The notes: a model not told the origin generated them from the sequence alone. DNA of 64,000 bases from Branchinecta lynchi (GCA_023053575.1 JAKZAP010000004.1:21815252-21879251), one strand, 5' to 3'; positions 58,801 to 62,510 are shown, counted from the first letter of the stretch. Translations and numbers: made by a program.

Positions 58801-61259
58801 GTTGTAGACGGGATTTTCAGCTTGATATTTCGGGGAACAGAAGAGTCTTAGAAATGTATGGACATGTAAGTTGTCCGATAGAATTTGTTGGAAGGGTTTG
58901 CTGGGTTTGATGTACCCGAAGAAGACACAGTAAATTGGGAAATAAGCTACTATTTGTTCTCGCCTCGGGTAGATAGTCAAAACCGGATGTTAATGAATGA
59001 ACCTGATTGTCTGATTTGTTCTTTGTGGAAAGCACTACCTATGGACGTATTTAAGTGGTTCATTGGGGTGACATCAAATGTGTATGGGGTTCGGTTAAGA
59101 GTGGACTTCTGCAAGAACCCATTGTCTGTGTTAGGAAGAGCAACAAAAATTCCCCTTTGGGATCCCGTCGAATCCTTTGGTCTTGTTTATGCGTCTTATC
59201 GTCGAGTTTAGCTGCTCATAAATAAGGTGGAACACTTTTTTTTTATAGTTGTTCTTCGACTTCTGGGGGGATAGATAAGTTTTGATAGTTAGGTGGTGGT
59301 TGGGGGAATTCTTTTGACTTTGAGCAGGTCTTTGAGCCGCTCGGTCGGGGATCTGGCTGCATGGGAAATTAATATGGTAAAGCTTCTCGAGAGCTATCGG
59401 GCAGAACCGGCTCATTGATGAACTTGTTGAAGGTTATCAACTAGGAATTGTGGTCCCTTGGTACTATTTTAGCTGCCCTACCAAGTAGAGCACATTTGTG
59501 TCTTTTTACACGTCTTCTGCTGCTTAAATGTTGAGTTTCATTTATTTAAAATACATGCGACGGGCAAAGCCGATTATTGTTTTTCTTTTGTTCGTAAATA
59601 TAACAGTAAATCAGTCACTGAATACAAAATAACTGAAATAAGTAAACGTAGGTAAACACTGACCACTGTGCACCCGGCATTAAAAACCCTGACAGATGAA
59701 TGCACAAAGCTTTTGTTTGTCCGCATTGATTCACGAAAATGTGGCTGAGGAAGCCCCGCCGATTGCTGATTGTATTGAATGGGTAAGAGCTGAATCTGTT
59801 TTAGCTTCACTGTCTACGATGCCGTTGATGTTTTGGATGCCACTCAGAATGCGAATTTGCTTGAAGCGCCTTTCATTTGGAGCTAACAAAATAAAAATGT
59901 ACGGGTTGAATGCCCGTGCGCTTTTACCGCTCCCAGAGTCAGCTGTGGCACTTTTACAATCTAGTAAAATACTCGCTCGTATGTAAATCCAGAATACCAA
60001 AGGCTATATAACGTGGTACTCCAGAATATTCGTTATAAACTTTCGCCAAGGTGAACTTTGTCAGGTTTGTGGGATCCCAAAACGTATCCCAAACGGGATA
60101 CCTACGACATCGCAAAAGTGGTCCGTCTGTAAGCACGATAACTCTAGAGGGGAACGAGATATTTTGATGAAACTTGGTGCGAGGGTTTCTGTCAATGGAG
60201 AGTTTGAGTTCGTAGATAGGCTCTGTAGCTCAACATTTAGGGGTGGCGGAGGGGGTTTCAAGTTAAGGGACGAAAAAAAGTTTTTACAACAGCTAATGAG
60301 ATAGTCGATTTAGGTTCAAAGAGGCGTGCTGAACAGGAATATGAAAATCATTTTCTCGCCGGACAAGTTTTCTCGCCCGGAAGCCGGCCAAAACCGAAAG
60401 TTTGTTAAAAGTAAAAGTTTTACATAAAGTTGATTAGATGTTCGATTTAGAAGTAAGAAGACATGATGAGCATTTATATGAAAATCATTTTCTTTTCGGA
60501 CAAGTAGTTCGCCCGCAATCCGTCCGAAACCGGAAAATTTGTTATAAATACAAGGTTTATCTGAAGTTGTTTAGATGGTCGATTTAGGGGTAAGAAGACA
60601 TCCTGAATCCGCTCTTGACAATCATTTTCTACCCGGTTTCGCCCGGAATCCGGCTGAAACCGGAAAATTTGTTAAAAGTTTTATCTGAAGTCGATTAGAT
60701 GTTCGAAATAGGGGTAGGGTGATATGCTTATTTCTCTTTTGAGCTCTAGTTTTTGCCGGCAGTAGTTCGAAAACTGAGATTTGTCAGAAGTAAGGCAGGA
60801 AGATTTTTATCAGTTTCGTCAAAGTCGGTATGACATATAGCCTAGGTTTAAATACACACATGGTGAATCCGTATCTGAACTTGGGTTTTTCTCAGATGAT
60901 TAGCCATGGACCTTCGTCTGTTTATAAATTTTAATAGTAAAAAAGTTCAAGGAGTCTGGCGAAGACCGGATATCTACAAGACCAAATTGTCTGGATCAAA
61001 TATTAAATTTTTGGGATCCCATCGAAACCTTTGGTCTTGTTTTTAACGTCAGATCGTGTTATAAGTTCGTGCTCTCTTATTGAGTCGGTAAACAATGAAG
61101 TACATCTCTGTTTATCACTGTAGAAAGTGCGGGTATACATTTCCCGATTAAGAGTTTGGTTGTGTCGTGTCTCATAGTATAGCATTTGTTGTTTCTTCCA
61201 GGACCGTGGTGTAGAGGATTCCGTCGAACCGAAACGGAAGCGAGAAAGTGATGGAAAAG
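13782..61259 (+). CDS. THOC2: THO complex subunit 2 (25 exons in window, 3' end beyond)
   Basis: THOC2 is the scaffold of the nuclear THO complex. THO binds the helicase UAP56/DDX39B and couples transcription to mRNA packaging, export and R-loop avoidance. Twenty-five exons join with matching phases to give 1369 codons; human THOC2 is about 1590 residues, so a C-terminal piece is missing past the window. Approximate layout: N-terminal THO domain 1-575; Thoc2 domain near 580-670 (FENLINPVVDSLKFLTGL); Tho2 domain near 830-1195 (EFSPQFFATFWSL, QLKTPNFATLICYDR, YGRFLSSMLQTVMRW, DYENYRHVCHKWHHK). From about 1195 a charged tail carries KRKR-type basic clusters. The start ATG at 13782 sits in a good context (G at +4, purine at -3). 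The strong TTTTTAG acceptor just upstream suggests a non-coding first exon. Introns are long and repeat-rich. Confidence 0.95.
14052..14314. mobile_element. Putative MITE, 263 bp, AGGGCGATTCTG ends
   Basis: The ends AGGGCGATTCTG (14052-14063) and CAGAATCGCCCT (14303-14314) are exact inverses. TTG flanks both sides and could be a 3-bp target duplication. The interior repeats AAAGCGAA-type motifs. It lies in THOC2 intron 1. Confidence 0.6.
14490..16440 (+). mobile_element. Poly-G/poly-C-bounded element, long copy, with internal minisatellites
   Basis: It starts near a GCATCAC motif and a G15 run (14518-14532), and ends at a C-run followed by CCATAGTGACACCC. A shorter copy is at 43560-44380. 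Inside are two ~230-bp units (about 14700-15135; ACGCCAACTAAA, CCGTTCTTCCAAATAGA). An array of ~65-75-bp units follows (15580-16330), with variants of GCCCGACAAA, TTTGATTTCTT and GATGTGCCGACGA. No transposase ORF is seen. Most of THOC2 intron 1 is this element. Confidence 0.7.
16596..16743 (+). CDS. THOC2: THOC2 exon 2
   Basis: It encodes residues about 23-72, including YKSCEEIVASADSDDQDEA and the helical KHLQGAVKRDAVHSVAETM. The acceptor is TTGTAG and the donor GTAAGA. It enters at phase 2 and ends in phase 0. Confidence 0.85.
16744..17438 (+). other. THOC2 intron 2
   Basis: The + strand here has a 155-codon open frame (16843-17310) overlapped by others on both strands. The peptides show no recognisable domain. 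I regard it as intron sequence, possibly an old insertion. Confidence 0.5.
17439..17564 (+). CDS. THOC2: THOC2 exon 3
   Basis: It encodes about residues 73-114 (KFPNTISVFADALSVID, NRETFYVLVKDLER). The acceptor is TTTGCAG and the donor GTGAGT. It is phase 0 at both ends and 42 codons long. Confidence 0.88.
18232..18303 (-). repeat. Degenerate fragment of the palindrome family
   Basis: It contains AACGGATACGTCAGCT and then TTTCGGCCCTTCTTGGCAAG, the same blocks as the arms of the 18709-18965 palindrome about 450 bp downstream. Confidence 0.6.
18446..18570 (+). CDS. THOC2: THOC2 exon 4
   Basis: It encodes residues 115-156, ending in the conserved KHVKLRTKLY stretch that precedes FKQHKFNLLREE. 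The acceptor is ATTTCAG and the donor GTAAGT. It ends in phase 2. Confidence 0.9.
18709..18965. repeat. Near-perfect palindrome: 116-bp arms, ~25-bp spacer
   Basis: Left arm 18709-18824 and right arm 18850-18965 are reverse complements with one mismatch that I can see (CGGATACG versus CGAATACG). The arms carry CAGCGATATTTCGGCCCTTC and the GAGGATTGACAGCCTGACGA region. Partial copies lie at 18232-18303, 35838-35880, 40024-40062 and 50397-50530. The unit resembles the 3' end of a retroposon duplicated head-to-head. Confidence 0.9.
19050..19145 (+). repeat. Dispersed repeat, copy 1 (partner at 48838-48934)
   Basis: Shared blocks are ATATGTTGACGAGAAATGCA and AAATTCGGCATGATTGCTGT, followed by a (CTACT)n microsatellite. 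The partner copy also lies next to a MITE. Confidence 0.75.
19281..19578 (+). mobile_element. TIR MITE copy 1 (292 bp, TCA target duplication)
   Basis: The element is 19284-19575. Its ends are GGGCGTGTTCCACC and, inverted, GAGCGTGCTCCACCC, flanked on both sides by TCA. Two further copies lie at 23753-24047 and 30887-31191 in the same orientation. The 3-bp duplication fits the PIF/Harbinger class, but no transposase is present to confirm this. Confidence 0.85.
19706..19833 (+). CDS. THOC2: THOC2 exon 5
   Basis: It encodes FKQHKFNLLREETEGFSKLI, one of the best-conserved N-terminal stretches of THOC2, and ends at AIRSLIG. The acceptor is ATTTCAG and the donor GTAAGT. It ends in phase 1. Confidence 0.94.
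20627..20694 (+). pseudogene. tRNA-like sequence (degenerate tRNA or tRNA-derived SINE head)
   Basis: An A-box-like TAGCTCGGTGG and an exact B-box GGTTCAAATCC are present with a clean T-arm (GTGGG/CCCAC). T-runs follow. The acceptor stem pairs at only about four of seven positions. The region between D and T arms is about four bases too short, and no 5-bp anticodon stem forms. It is therefore not a functional tRNA gene. It lies in THOC2 intron 5. Confidence 0.6.
20927..21195 (+). CDS. THOC2: THOC2 exon 6
   Basis: It encodes residues 199-288, including [20 protein letters not shown] and EILGFKFTSF, near-diagnostic THOC2 motifs, then KLIELEDIYSW. The acceptor is TTTCAG and the donor GTAATT. 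It ends in phase 0. Confidence 0.96.
21680..21715 (-). repeat. Possible antisense retroposon 3' end
   Basis: Reversed, it reads AAATTTATTGATTGATTAAA. This is similar to the ACTTGATTGATTG that precedes a poly(A) run at 25468. The evidence is short, so confidence is low. Confidence 0.35.
21772..21820. repeat. Second copy of the ACTAGACCTACGTTGCC repeat
   Basis: About 45 bp match 1850-1895, including ACAACGTGAAGTGTTGC and CAACCTT. At 1850 this sequence forms the start of a nested insertion, so it may mark the end of an element family. Confidence 0.6.
21965..22281 (+). CDS. THOC2: THOC2 exon 7
   Basis: It encodes residues 289-394. A variable acidic segment (EKCALEEECYAQ ... KDEDEEAPLR) leads into NQKLRLLEAALLVGTWDIA and HVSIEPIYR, both conserved in THOC2. 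The acceptor is CTTGCAG and the donor GTGAGT. It ends in phase 2. Confidence 0.94.
22282..23445 (+). other. THOC2 intron 7, with retroposon-like repeats
   Basis: A repeat at about 22700-22905 matches 36175-36372 (CTAGCCTAAGGTGTTA, GACATGCCAGT). A degenerate duplicate of GGCRTAGCAG, TTTGGATTTGCCCT lies at about 22622-22680 and 22980-23040. No coding sequence is supported. Confidence 0.6.
22700..22905. repeat. Dispersed repeat copy (partner 36175-36372)
   Basis: Both copies contain CTAGCCTAAGGTGTTA followed by ATAAAAACAAAC, and ACRTGCCAGT followed by AAATGACGCT. An ATTTTAT-rich start suggests an antisense retroposon tail. Confidence 0.65.
23446..23641 (+). CDS. THOC2: THOC2 exon 8
   Basis: It encodes residues 394-459 (YAGVPEKVKG, AIGPYGYQDPILMYKVIRLL), matching the GVPKG...LGPHL..DPILFAKV region of THOC2. 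The acceptor is TGTGCAG and the donor GTATAA. It ends in phase 0. Confidence 0.93.
23750..24050 (+). mobile_element. TIR MITE copy 2 (295 bp)
   Basis: The element is 23753-24047, with GAGCGTGTTCCACCCTT at the left and GGTTGGAACACGCTC at the right. TTA precedes it and TTT follows, probably a decayed TTA duplication. It contains TGACGTCA at about 24003-24010. Confidence 0.82.
24660..25486 (+). repeat. Probable retroposed sequence ending in poly(A)
   Basis: An A19 run (25468-25486) follows TTAAACTTGATTGATTG, an arrangement typical of a LINE or SINE 3' end on the + strand. The 5' limit cannot be placed; the start given is a guess. No open reading frame is recognisable. Confidence 0.45.
25576..25751 (+). 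CDS. THOC2: THOC2 exon 9
   Basis: It encodes residues 460-518, including VLEVIDEFLLPSMTMLD and CSMSEELWSLVKLLPYQ, clear THOC2 signatures. The acceptor is TTCTAG and the donor GTATAT. It ends in phase 2. Confidence 0.95.
26343..26833. mobile_element. Putative TIR element with GTGTCCGAAAGCT ends
   Basis: GTGTCCGAAAGCT near 26343 is the inverse of AGCTTTCGGACAC ending near 26832. CTTTCGGAC motifs also recur inside. The interior repeats GCAGCATTAATGCAGCAT-like palindromes (26371-26450 and 26785-26810). No ORF is present and the exact ends are uncertain. Confidence 0.5.
27036..27520. mobile_element. hAT-like MITE with perfect 8-bp duplication, next to THOC2 exon 10
   Basis: The element is 27044-27512 (469 bp), flanked by CGTATAGG on both sides. 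Its ends are CAGCGATGGGCGAATCCG and, inverted, CAGAGATGGGCGAATCCG. The CAGNGATGGGC start is a common hAT terminus. The arms are arrays of GAATCCGA-type motifs. The right boundary lies only 31 bp from the first base of exon 10. Confidence 0.92.
27544..27730 (+). CDS. THOC2: THOC2 exon 10
   Basis: It encodes residues 518-580 (YRLYSFWKDSKCDSHPLL, KRISKDNVK, GRVLGKLSHSMPGLLFDY), very close to vertebrate THOC2. The acceptor is TTTTTAG and the donor GTGAGT. It ends in phase 0. Confidence 0.96.
28416..28687 (+). CDS. THOC2: THOC2 exon 11 (start of Thoc2 domain)
   Basis: It encodes residues 581-671, starting VIRHAQMFENLINPVVDSLK and containing LTGLSLDVLGYCLMDSL and QFVVNQLKAK. The acceptor is CTGTAG and the donor GTGAGT. 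It ends in phase 2. Confidence 0.96.
28720..29647 (+). other. THOC2 intron 11, mostly featureless
   Basis: A TTATTTATGACCCGCC block at about 28732 is the inverse of the GGGTCATAAATAAA at 31965. It is probably an antisense LINE 3' end. Otherwise there are only short ORFs. Confidence 0.5.
29648..29765 (+). CDS. THOC2: THOC2 exon 12
   Basis: It encodes residues 671-710, including LLILKEIIQKMSGIE and NQLDAMAGGDLLRTE. The acceptor is a long T-run ending in TAG and the donor GTAATC. It ends in phase 0. Confidence 0.95.
30264..30446 (+). CDS. THOC2: THOC2 exon 13
   Basis: It encodes residues 711-771 (GFFNQQRNPKKTAQRLKDAL, VVPLCALISQQ, KLVQRLYDQ). The acceptor is TATCAG and the donor GTAAGC. It is phase 0 at both ends. 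Confidence 0.95.
30540..30800 (+). pseudogene. Decayed C-terminal zinc motif of a non-LTR retrotransposon
   Basis: The frame at 30585-30791 encodes CPMCGSENESLLHLMCEC, which fits the C-x2-C...H...C pattern found after the reverse transcriptase in many non-LTR elements. It lacks any upstream intact domain. It lies in THOC2 intron 13, next to a MITE. Confidence 0.6.
30884..31194 (+). mobile_element. TIR MITE copy 3 (305 bp, TTA target duplication)
   Basis: The element is 30887-31191, flanked on both sides by TTA. Its ends are GAGCGTGTTCCACCC and, inverted, GAGCGTGTTCCATCC. It contains TGACGTCA (about 31147-31154) and a donor-like GGTAAGTAG near its right end. Confidence 0.88.
31297..31790. repeat. 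~251-bp tandem duplication
   Basis: Two units (about 31360-31535 and 31612-31775) share CGTCAGATAAAGATGGATAT, ACGAGTATATTTTTAAAGCC and TCAATGTATACTCCCATTCG. The segments linking the units repeat GCTTCCTGATTATTGGTC. Confidence 0.8.
31935..32005 (+). repeat. Putative LINE 3' end
   Basis: GACGGGTCATAAATAAA is followed by ATCATTATTATCATCA, a typical simple-repeat tail. It is the inverse of the block at about 28732. Confidence 0.4.
32353..32517 (+). CDS. THOC2: THOC2 exon 14
   Basis: It encodes residues 772-826 (CQDTFVQFGNFLATTLSPEE, KLDVLCEQYQLDLGSAFFL). The acceptor is TTTCAG and the donor GTAAGT. It is phase 0 at both ends. Confidence 0.95.
33066..34124 (+). mobile_element. Family A copy 1 (~1.06 kb)
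   Basis: It starts TTTTTGGGATCCCAAAACG and ends GGGATCCCATCGAAACC-like, then TTTGGTCTTGTT. A ~230-bp head contains a CCGT-type minisatellite. About five units of ~136 bp follow (TTCGATTTAGGGGTA, ACATGCTGAACAC, CGGACAAGTAGTT, GGAATCCGGCCAAAACCGGA). On the minus strand the head can be read as TDGRTDG-type peptide, an artefact of CCGT repeats. No enzyme is encoded. Confidence 0.85.
34255..34350 (+). pseudogene. Possible reverse-transcriptase scrap
   Basis: The frame gives TRMVYADTLWCCVAGDVLKT, which recalls the YADD box region of a reverse transcriptase with one Asp lost. It is short and alone, but a retrotransposon tail lies 230 bp downstream. Confidence 0.35.
34364..34578 (+). repeat. Duplicated segment: flank plus truncated family A head (copy 2)
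   Basis: It matches 37298-37525, including ~105 bp of sequence before the GGGATCCC (CACAATAAAACCC, ACACAACTGCTTCACTT, TGACTGCGTTTACTCGTGGA). The family A head starts at 34471 and breaks off at 34578. Confidence 0.8.
34579..34720 (+). pseudogene. Frameshifted tail of a non-LTR retrotransposon
   Basis: VEDSWNSLQ in one frame continues as DFINAFKNSLDNLY in the next. This resembles the WNSLP...FK..LD tail common at the C-terminus of CR1/Jockey-like proteins. It directly abuts the truncated family A head. Confidence 0.5.
34766..35050 (+). CDS. THOC2: THOC2 exon 15 (start of Tho2 domain)
   Basis: It encodes residues 827-921 (SKWDELRKSDRALRSAPQ, EEFSPQFFATFWSLSLSDLY, VPTNSYQREIERARK). Joining directly to exon 14 in phase 0 restores the conserved order seen in vertebrate THOC2. 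The acceptor is TTACAG and the donor GTAATT. Confidence 0.95.
35083..35103. repeat. (TA)n microsatellite
   Basis: A TATATA run lies about 30 bp after the exon 15 donor. Confidence 0.85.
35838..35880 (+). repeat. Short fragment of the palindrome family
   Basis: GAGGACCCTTGCCAAGAAGG followed by GCCGAAATAT matches the right arm of the 18709-18965 palindrome. Confidence 0.7.
36175..36372. repeat. Dispersed repeat copy (partner 22700-22905)
   Basis: It shares CTAGCCTAAGGTGTTA, GACGTGCCAGT and AAATGACGCT-type blocks with the intron 7 copy, in the same orientation. Confidence 0.65.
36505..36621 (+). CDS. THOC2: THOC2 exon 16 (charged helix)
   Basis: It encodes residues 922-960, a Lys/Glu-rich helix with LADKLAEEEKKQKEHVERV, equivalent to the LLEEEKKQMEHVQRV helix of vertebrate THOC2. 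The acceptor is TTTTCAG and the donor GTAAGT. It is phase 0 at both ends. Confidence 0.94.
36660..37020 (+). pseudogene. Decayed C-terminal region of a non-LTR retrotransposon
   Basis: The reading IRRLRYLGHTVRMGSTRLPN is a hallmark of the segment after the reverse transcriptase in non-LTR elements (RRLRWLGHV.RM in relatives). Stops and frameshifts follow, so it is a relic. It lies in THOC2 intron 16. Confidence 0.7.
37298..37404 (+). repeat. Duplicated flank of family A copy 3
   Basis: This ~105-bp segment is nearly identical to 34364-34470. Together with the adjoining head it shows that a unit larger than family A was copied within the locus. Confidence 0.8.
37402..38473 (+). mobile_element. 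Family A copy 3 (~1.07 kb)
   Basis: The start is GTTTTTGGGATCCTAAAACG and the end is GGGATCCCATCGAAACC then TTAGGTCTTGTT. The head carries the CCGTC-rich minisatellite. Internal ~130-bp units show GGAATCCGGC and ACATGCTGAA blocks with more divergence than copy 1. Confidence 0.85.
38474..39498 (+). other. Remainder of THOC2 intron 16
   Basis: It holds T-rich sequence and a tandem TTTTCCGGTGTCCA(A/G)TTTTG duplicate at about 39223-39262. The short ORFs show no domain. Confidence 0.5.
39499..39690 (+). CDS. THOC2: THOC2 exon 17
   Basis: It encodes residues 961-1024 (EKESWFVYSSPNKYKTETVI, QCVIPRSLLSEPDAAY, QLKTPNFATLICYDR). The acceptor is TTCTTAG and the donor GTGAGT. It is phase 0 at both ends. 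Confidence 0.96.
40024..40062 (-). repeat. Short fragment of the palindrome family
   Basis: AACGGATACGTCAGCTACGA matches the outer part of the palindrome arms, but the rest is lost. Confidence 0.45.
41460..42230. repeat. Degenerate tandem repeats with TTTCTCGAAATTAAG motif
   Basis: AGTATTTCTCGAAATTAAG-like blocks recur near 41487, 41591, 41726, 41898 and 42007. A second block, GAACATWTGGAGCTC, occurs at 41825 and 42179. Further members lie at 43345 and 44503-44570, so the array was probably broken by the retrotransposon relic at 42240-43260. Confidence 0.65.
42240..43260 (-). pseudogene. Decayed non-LTR retrotransposon (reverse transcriptase relic)
   Basis: Read on the minus strand from about 43230, VGKGFRQGGIYPDIF matches the reverse-transcriptase G-RQG-P block. 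FLAYADDIITLSR at about 43011-43049 matches the catalytic YADD box. Further down, RRDVLGSVYTAVAL resembles the post-RT region. Several stops and frame changes show that it is dead. CR1/Jockey-like origin is likely, but the clade cannot be fixed by eye. It lies in THOC2 intron 17, antisense. Confidence 0.8.
43560..44380 (+). mobile_element. Poly-G/poly-C-bounded element, short copy
   Basis: It starts GGGGCATCACCACCTTTGG with a G14 run (43589-43602) and ends with a C11 run and CGTAGTGACACTCC. It matches the long copy at 14490-16440, sharing TGACGGACYAAA, ATGCACCAGTTGA, ACGCCAACTAAA and TGTGCCGACGAGGCGACC. The inner minisatellite array is shorter. Confidence 0.72.
44684..44944 (+). CDS. THOC2: THOC2 exon 18
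   Basis: It encodes residues 1025-1111 (RRYGRFLSSMLQTVMRWHGD, FEKECSSYPGFITKFRAG, ADQVDYENYRHVCHKWHHKI), the best-conserved part of the Tho2 domain. The acceptor is TTCTAG and the donor GTGAGT. It is phase 0 at both ends. Confidence 0.97.
44945..45746 (+). other. THOC2 intron 18
   Basis: No recognisable repeat or gene is seen. An AATAAAGC block near 45346 resembles a retroposon tail but has no support. Confidence 0.5.
45747..46004 (+). CDS. THOC2: THOC2 exon 19 (end of Tho2 domain)
   Basis: It encodes residues 1112-1197 (IARSILEQFPVQISYYTHLD, REKEKRADLFTMALSYLGQL, ARKSFMIREEAFHNK). The acceptor is TTTTAG and the donor GTCAGT. It is phase 0. A C17 run (46013-46029) lies nine bases into the intron. 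Confidence 0.95.
46030..46952 (+). other. THOC2 intron 19
   Basis: I see nothing beyond AT-rich sequence and short ORFs without family signal. Confidence 0.5.
46953..47028 (+). CDS. THOC2: THOC2 exon 20 (tail)
   Basis: It encodes PQAKPASSESAVEQNGGTPV and ATAKK, low-complexity tail sequence. It is supported by acceptor TTTTTTAG, donor GTATTG and phase continuity (0 to 1), rather than by conservation. Confidence 0.75.
47029..48167 (+). other. THOC2 intron 20
   Basis: A (TAA)n run at 47881-47898 may be an antisense LINE tail. An 89-codon ORF at 47139-47408 has no recognisable domain. Confidence 0.45.
48168..48243 (+). CDS. THOC2: THOC2 exon 21 (tail)
   Basis: It encodes ESEGEKTPVNGTASLKEATA then AIKKEA. 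The acceptor is TTTTGCAG and the donor GTAAGT, with phases 1 to 2. Low-complexity acidic/basic composition fits the THOC2 tail. Confidence 0.8.
48672..48823. mobile_element. Small palindromic MITE copy A (CACTGTAAAA ends)
   Basis: The ends are CACTGTAAAAAG and, inverted, CATTGTAAAA. The inner arms share GCAGTATTTGCTA, inverted as TAGCAAATACTGC. The partner is at 61402-61560. No ORF is present. Confidence 0.75.
48838..48934 (+). repeat. Dispersed repeat, copy 2 (partner 19050-19145)
   Basis: It shares ATATGTTGACGAGAAATGCA and TTCGGCATGATTGCTGT and then (CTACT)n. It immediately follows the MITE at 48672-48823. Confidence 0.75.
48935..50396 (+). other. Middle of THOC2 intron 21
   Basis: No gene, clear repeat or RNA is seen. 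Short ORFs only. Confidence 0.5.
50397..50530 (-). repeat. Single-armed copy of the palindrome unit
   Basis: It matches the left arm of 18709-18965 over its full length (CAAACAATGTTTACAGCGGA, GCCCTTCTTGGCAAGGGTCC, TCGTCAGGCTGTCAAT) with scattered changes. No inverted partner is nearby. Confidence 0.8.
50585..51010. repeat. ~222-bp tandem duplication
   Basis: Units near 50585-50790 and 50808-51005 share GCTGTTTTTGCTGCACGATT, GGGGCGA and TTAATAAGGGACTG, ending CCGTTCCACG / TCGTTCCACG. A G-rich run (51029-51048) follows. Confidence 0.8.
51218..51369 (+). CDS. THOC2: THOC2 exon 22 (tail, basic clusters)
   Basis: It encodes RKTDRREDRDKSGKPEDG and EKRVKIEKVEDGEIP, highly charged sequence as in the RNA-binding THOC2 tail. 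The acceptor is TTTCTGCAG and the donor GTACCA. Phases run 2 to 1. Confidence 0.85.
52525..52550 (+). CDS. THOC2: THOC2 exon 23 (26-bp microexon)
   Basis: It encodes DQKRRSALK across the junctions. The acceptor is CCTTCCAG and the donor GTTAGT. Its phases (1 in, 0 out) bridge exons 22 and 24 exactly, which is the main support. It could be skipped only with a frame change. Confidence 0.7.
52551..55627 (+). other. THOC2 intron 23, partly coding-like but unassigned
   Basis: Between about 53130 and 54480 short frames on both strands have a non-random, charged composition. One example is the + frame near 53790-54075, with VDIESIVTREYFSRRR. None is long or matches a domain I know. It may be an old retroelement or a decayed gene. 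Confidence 0.35.
55628..55756 (+). CDS. THOC2: THOC2 exon 24 (tail)
   Basis: It encodes residues 1308-1350 (VKEEVESPRSGSRKGRN, EEGMIDEKEERKRERKR). The basic KEERKRERKR stretch resembles the Arg/Lys-Glu repeats of the vertebrate tail. The acceptor is AATTTAG and the donor GTAAGT. It is phase 0 at both ends. Confidence 0.85.
55757..58056 (+). other. First part of THOC2 intron 24
   Basis: Minus-strand frames around 56175-56607 look mildly coding-like but are broken and unrecognised. Otherwise nothing is supported. Confidence 0.4.
58057..59187 (+). mobile_element. Family A copy 6 (divergent)
   Basis: The start TTTTTTGGATCCTAAGACG and the end GGGATCCCGTCGAATCC then TTTGGTCTTG match family A termini. 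The head has the CTGTCTGTCC minisatellite. The middle (58750-59150) holds an unrelated 108-codon ORF not shared with other copies. Confidence 0.7.
59188..60070 (+). other. Spacer between family A copies 6 and 4
   Basis: No recognisable gene or repeat. Short ORFs only. Confidence 0.5.
60071..61041 (+). mobile_element. Family A copy 4 (~0.97 kb)
   Basis: It starts GGGATCCCAAAACGTATCCC and ends GGGATCCCATCGAAACC then TTTGGTCTTGTT. About four internal ~130-bp units are present. The CCGT minisatellite in the head is shortened. It lies about 160 bp upstream of THOC2 exon 25. Confidence 0.85.
61202..61259 (+). CDS. THOC2: THOC2 exon 25 (last visible; GC donor)
   Basis: It encodes DRGVEDSVEPKRKRESDG and K. 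The acceptor is TTCTTCCAG. The best donor is AAG followed by GCAAGT, a perfect GC-AG type site, leaving phase 1. If this is not a donor, the frame stays open to a TAG near 61353. Confidence 0.75.
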
Positions 61260-62510
61260 GCAAGTTCATGTTCGCGTCGTTACTTCTTTTGGACTCGTGT
61301 TGCTACTGCCACGGAGGGTTCCACGCTACCTTTGAAAGGAGTAGTTTTGTTTAGCCGAGAACCGACCATGACCAGAACAACAATCTTCAACCAAGTGACT
61401 ATACTGTAAAAAGTTTCTCCGAATAAGGATGCAGTATTTGCTACTGGGATTAATCTTATCTCTATTGGGATGAAATCAGTCCAAATTAGGTATAATCTTA
61501 TCTCAATAAAGACAAGATTAATCCCAGTAGCAAATACTGCAAGATTTTTTTTTTACAGTGTACGCACAGATCCGAGATAATGTTCCGTAAATAATCAATT
61601 GTGTCTGTCATCCGTTGGCTATAGCATCATCTGCATTATGACAAGAACTTAAAATACTAAGGCGTAGTAAAACTTCAGTCTCTCCCTTCTCGGAAGATAT
61701 CCTTTCTCCGACTTAGAAATACTTGACCCGAATGAGCAAAATCACCATACCGCAACTTCAAACCCTCACGTCTATGGAATGATCGGTACACTAGCCATAC
61801 CACGCTATGCAAGATACTGTATAACAAGTCTCTTCCATAAGGACCAGCTCAGTATTTACGGAATAAGTTTTTGCTTGTTGAACTTCCTGAGGGACAAGGA
61901 TTATCTTCGTTATCAGCTCTTGATTATGTTGAGCCGTAGAGATGGTGTGCTGGACACCGCGTGGACGTGTGAGTTCACCAGTTGTGCTCTCACCAAGGTC
62001 GGGAGTTGTAAAGTAGGATCAAGGCTGCTTAGCTACAAGGTATAGACGTAGCATGGACATTAGTAGCTTATTTATTGATGTCCTTGGTTCAAGCTGTCTC
62101 TTCCTCACGAAGAATCCGGGGCGCTGTCAAATCTTCAGTTTTGTTTGCCGCCAAATTATCATTATTTACAACCTTAATTTCCACAAATCAGTTCATCATG
62201 TCGTTTATAGACTTTTACTCTCGTTCAAGGTTGACTTGAAAAAAGACAAATGGGAAAGAAATTGTTCTTACCATGTTTTAACTTCCCGATTGGGAACTGA
62301 TGACATAAAACTGTACTACCAGAGGCGCTGAAGACTAATAAGGTTTGAGCGTCGCTGGTTGCGCGATTCAGTTCCGGATGGTGGTTGTGCGGGGAAAGGG
62401 GTAAACTTGAATATTTGACATTGGGAGAATTGCTTGGGTGCCCCGCTATGTACGTGAAGAGTTGACCCAGATAACTTCGCGAACTATCAGTAATCTGTCA
62501 GACTATTTTT
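61260..62510 (+). other. THOC2 intron 25 (5' part) with a small MITE
   Basis: Apart from the MITE at 61402-61560 I see no exon or repeat. The ORFs at 61779-62045 and 62053-62331 have no recognisable domain and no THOC2-like composition. Confidence 0.45.
61400..61562. mobile_element. Small palindromic MITE copy B (159 bp, TA duplication)
   Basis: The element is 61402-61560, flanked by TA on both sides. Its ends are TACTGTAAAAAG and, inverted, CACTGTAAAAAA. The inner arms share GCAGTATTTGCTACTGGGAT. A TA duplication and short inverted repeats fit Tc1/mariner-type MITEs. Confidence 0.8.

Noticed and set aside
58885..59211. 108-codon + strand ORF within family A copy 6
   Set aside because: It is not shared by other copies, has no domain I recognise, and runs through the family A terminus.
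61779..62331. Further THOC2 exons downstream of exon 25
   Set aside because: The open frames lack the Lys/Arg/Glu-rich composition of the tail and have no matching acceptor and phase. The next exon is probably outside the window.
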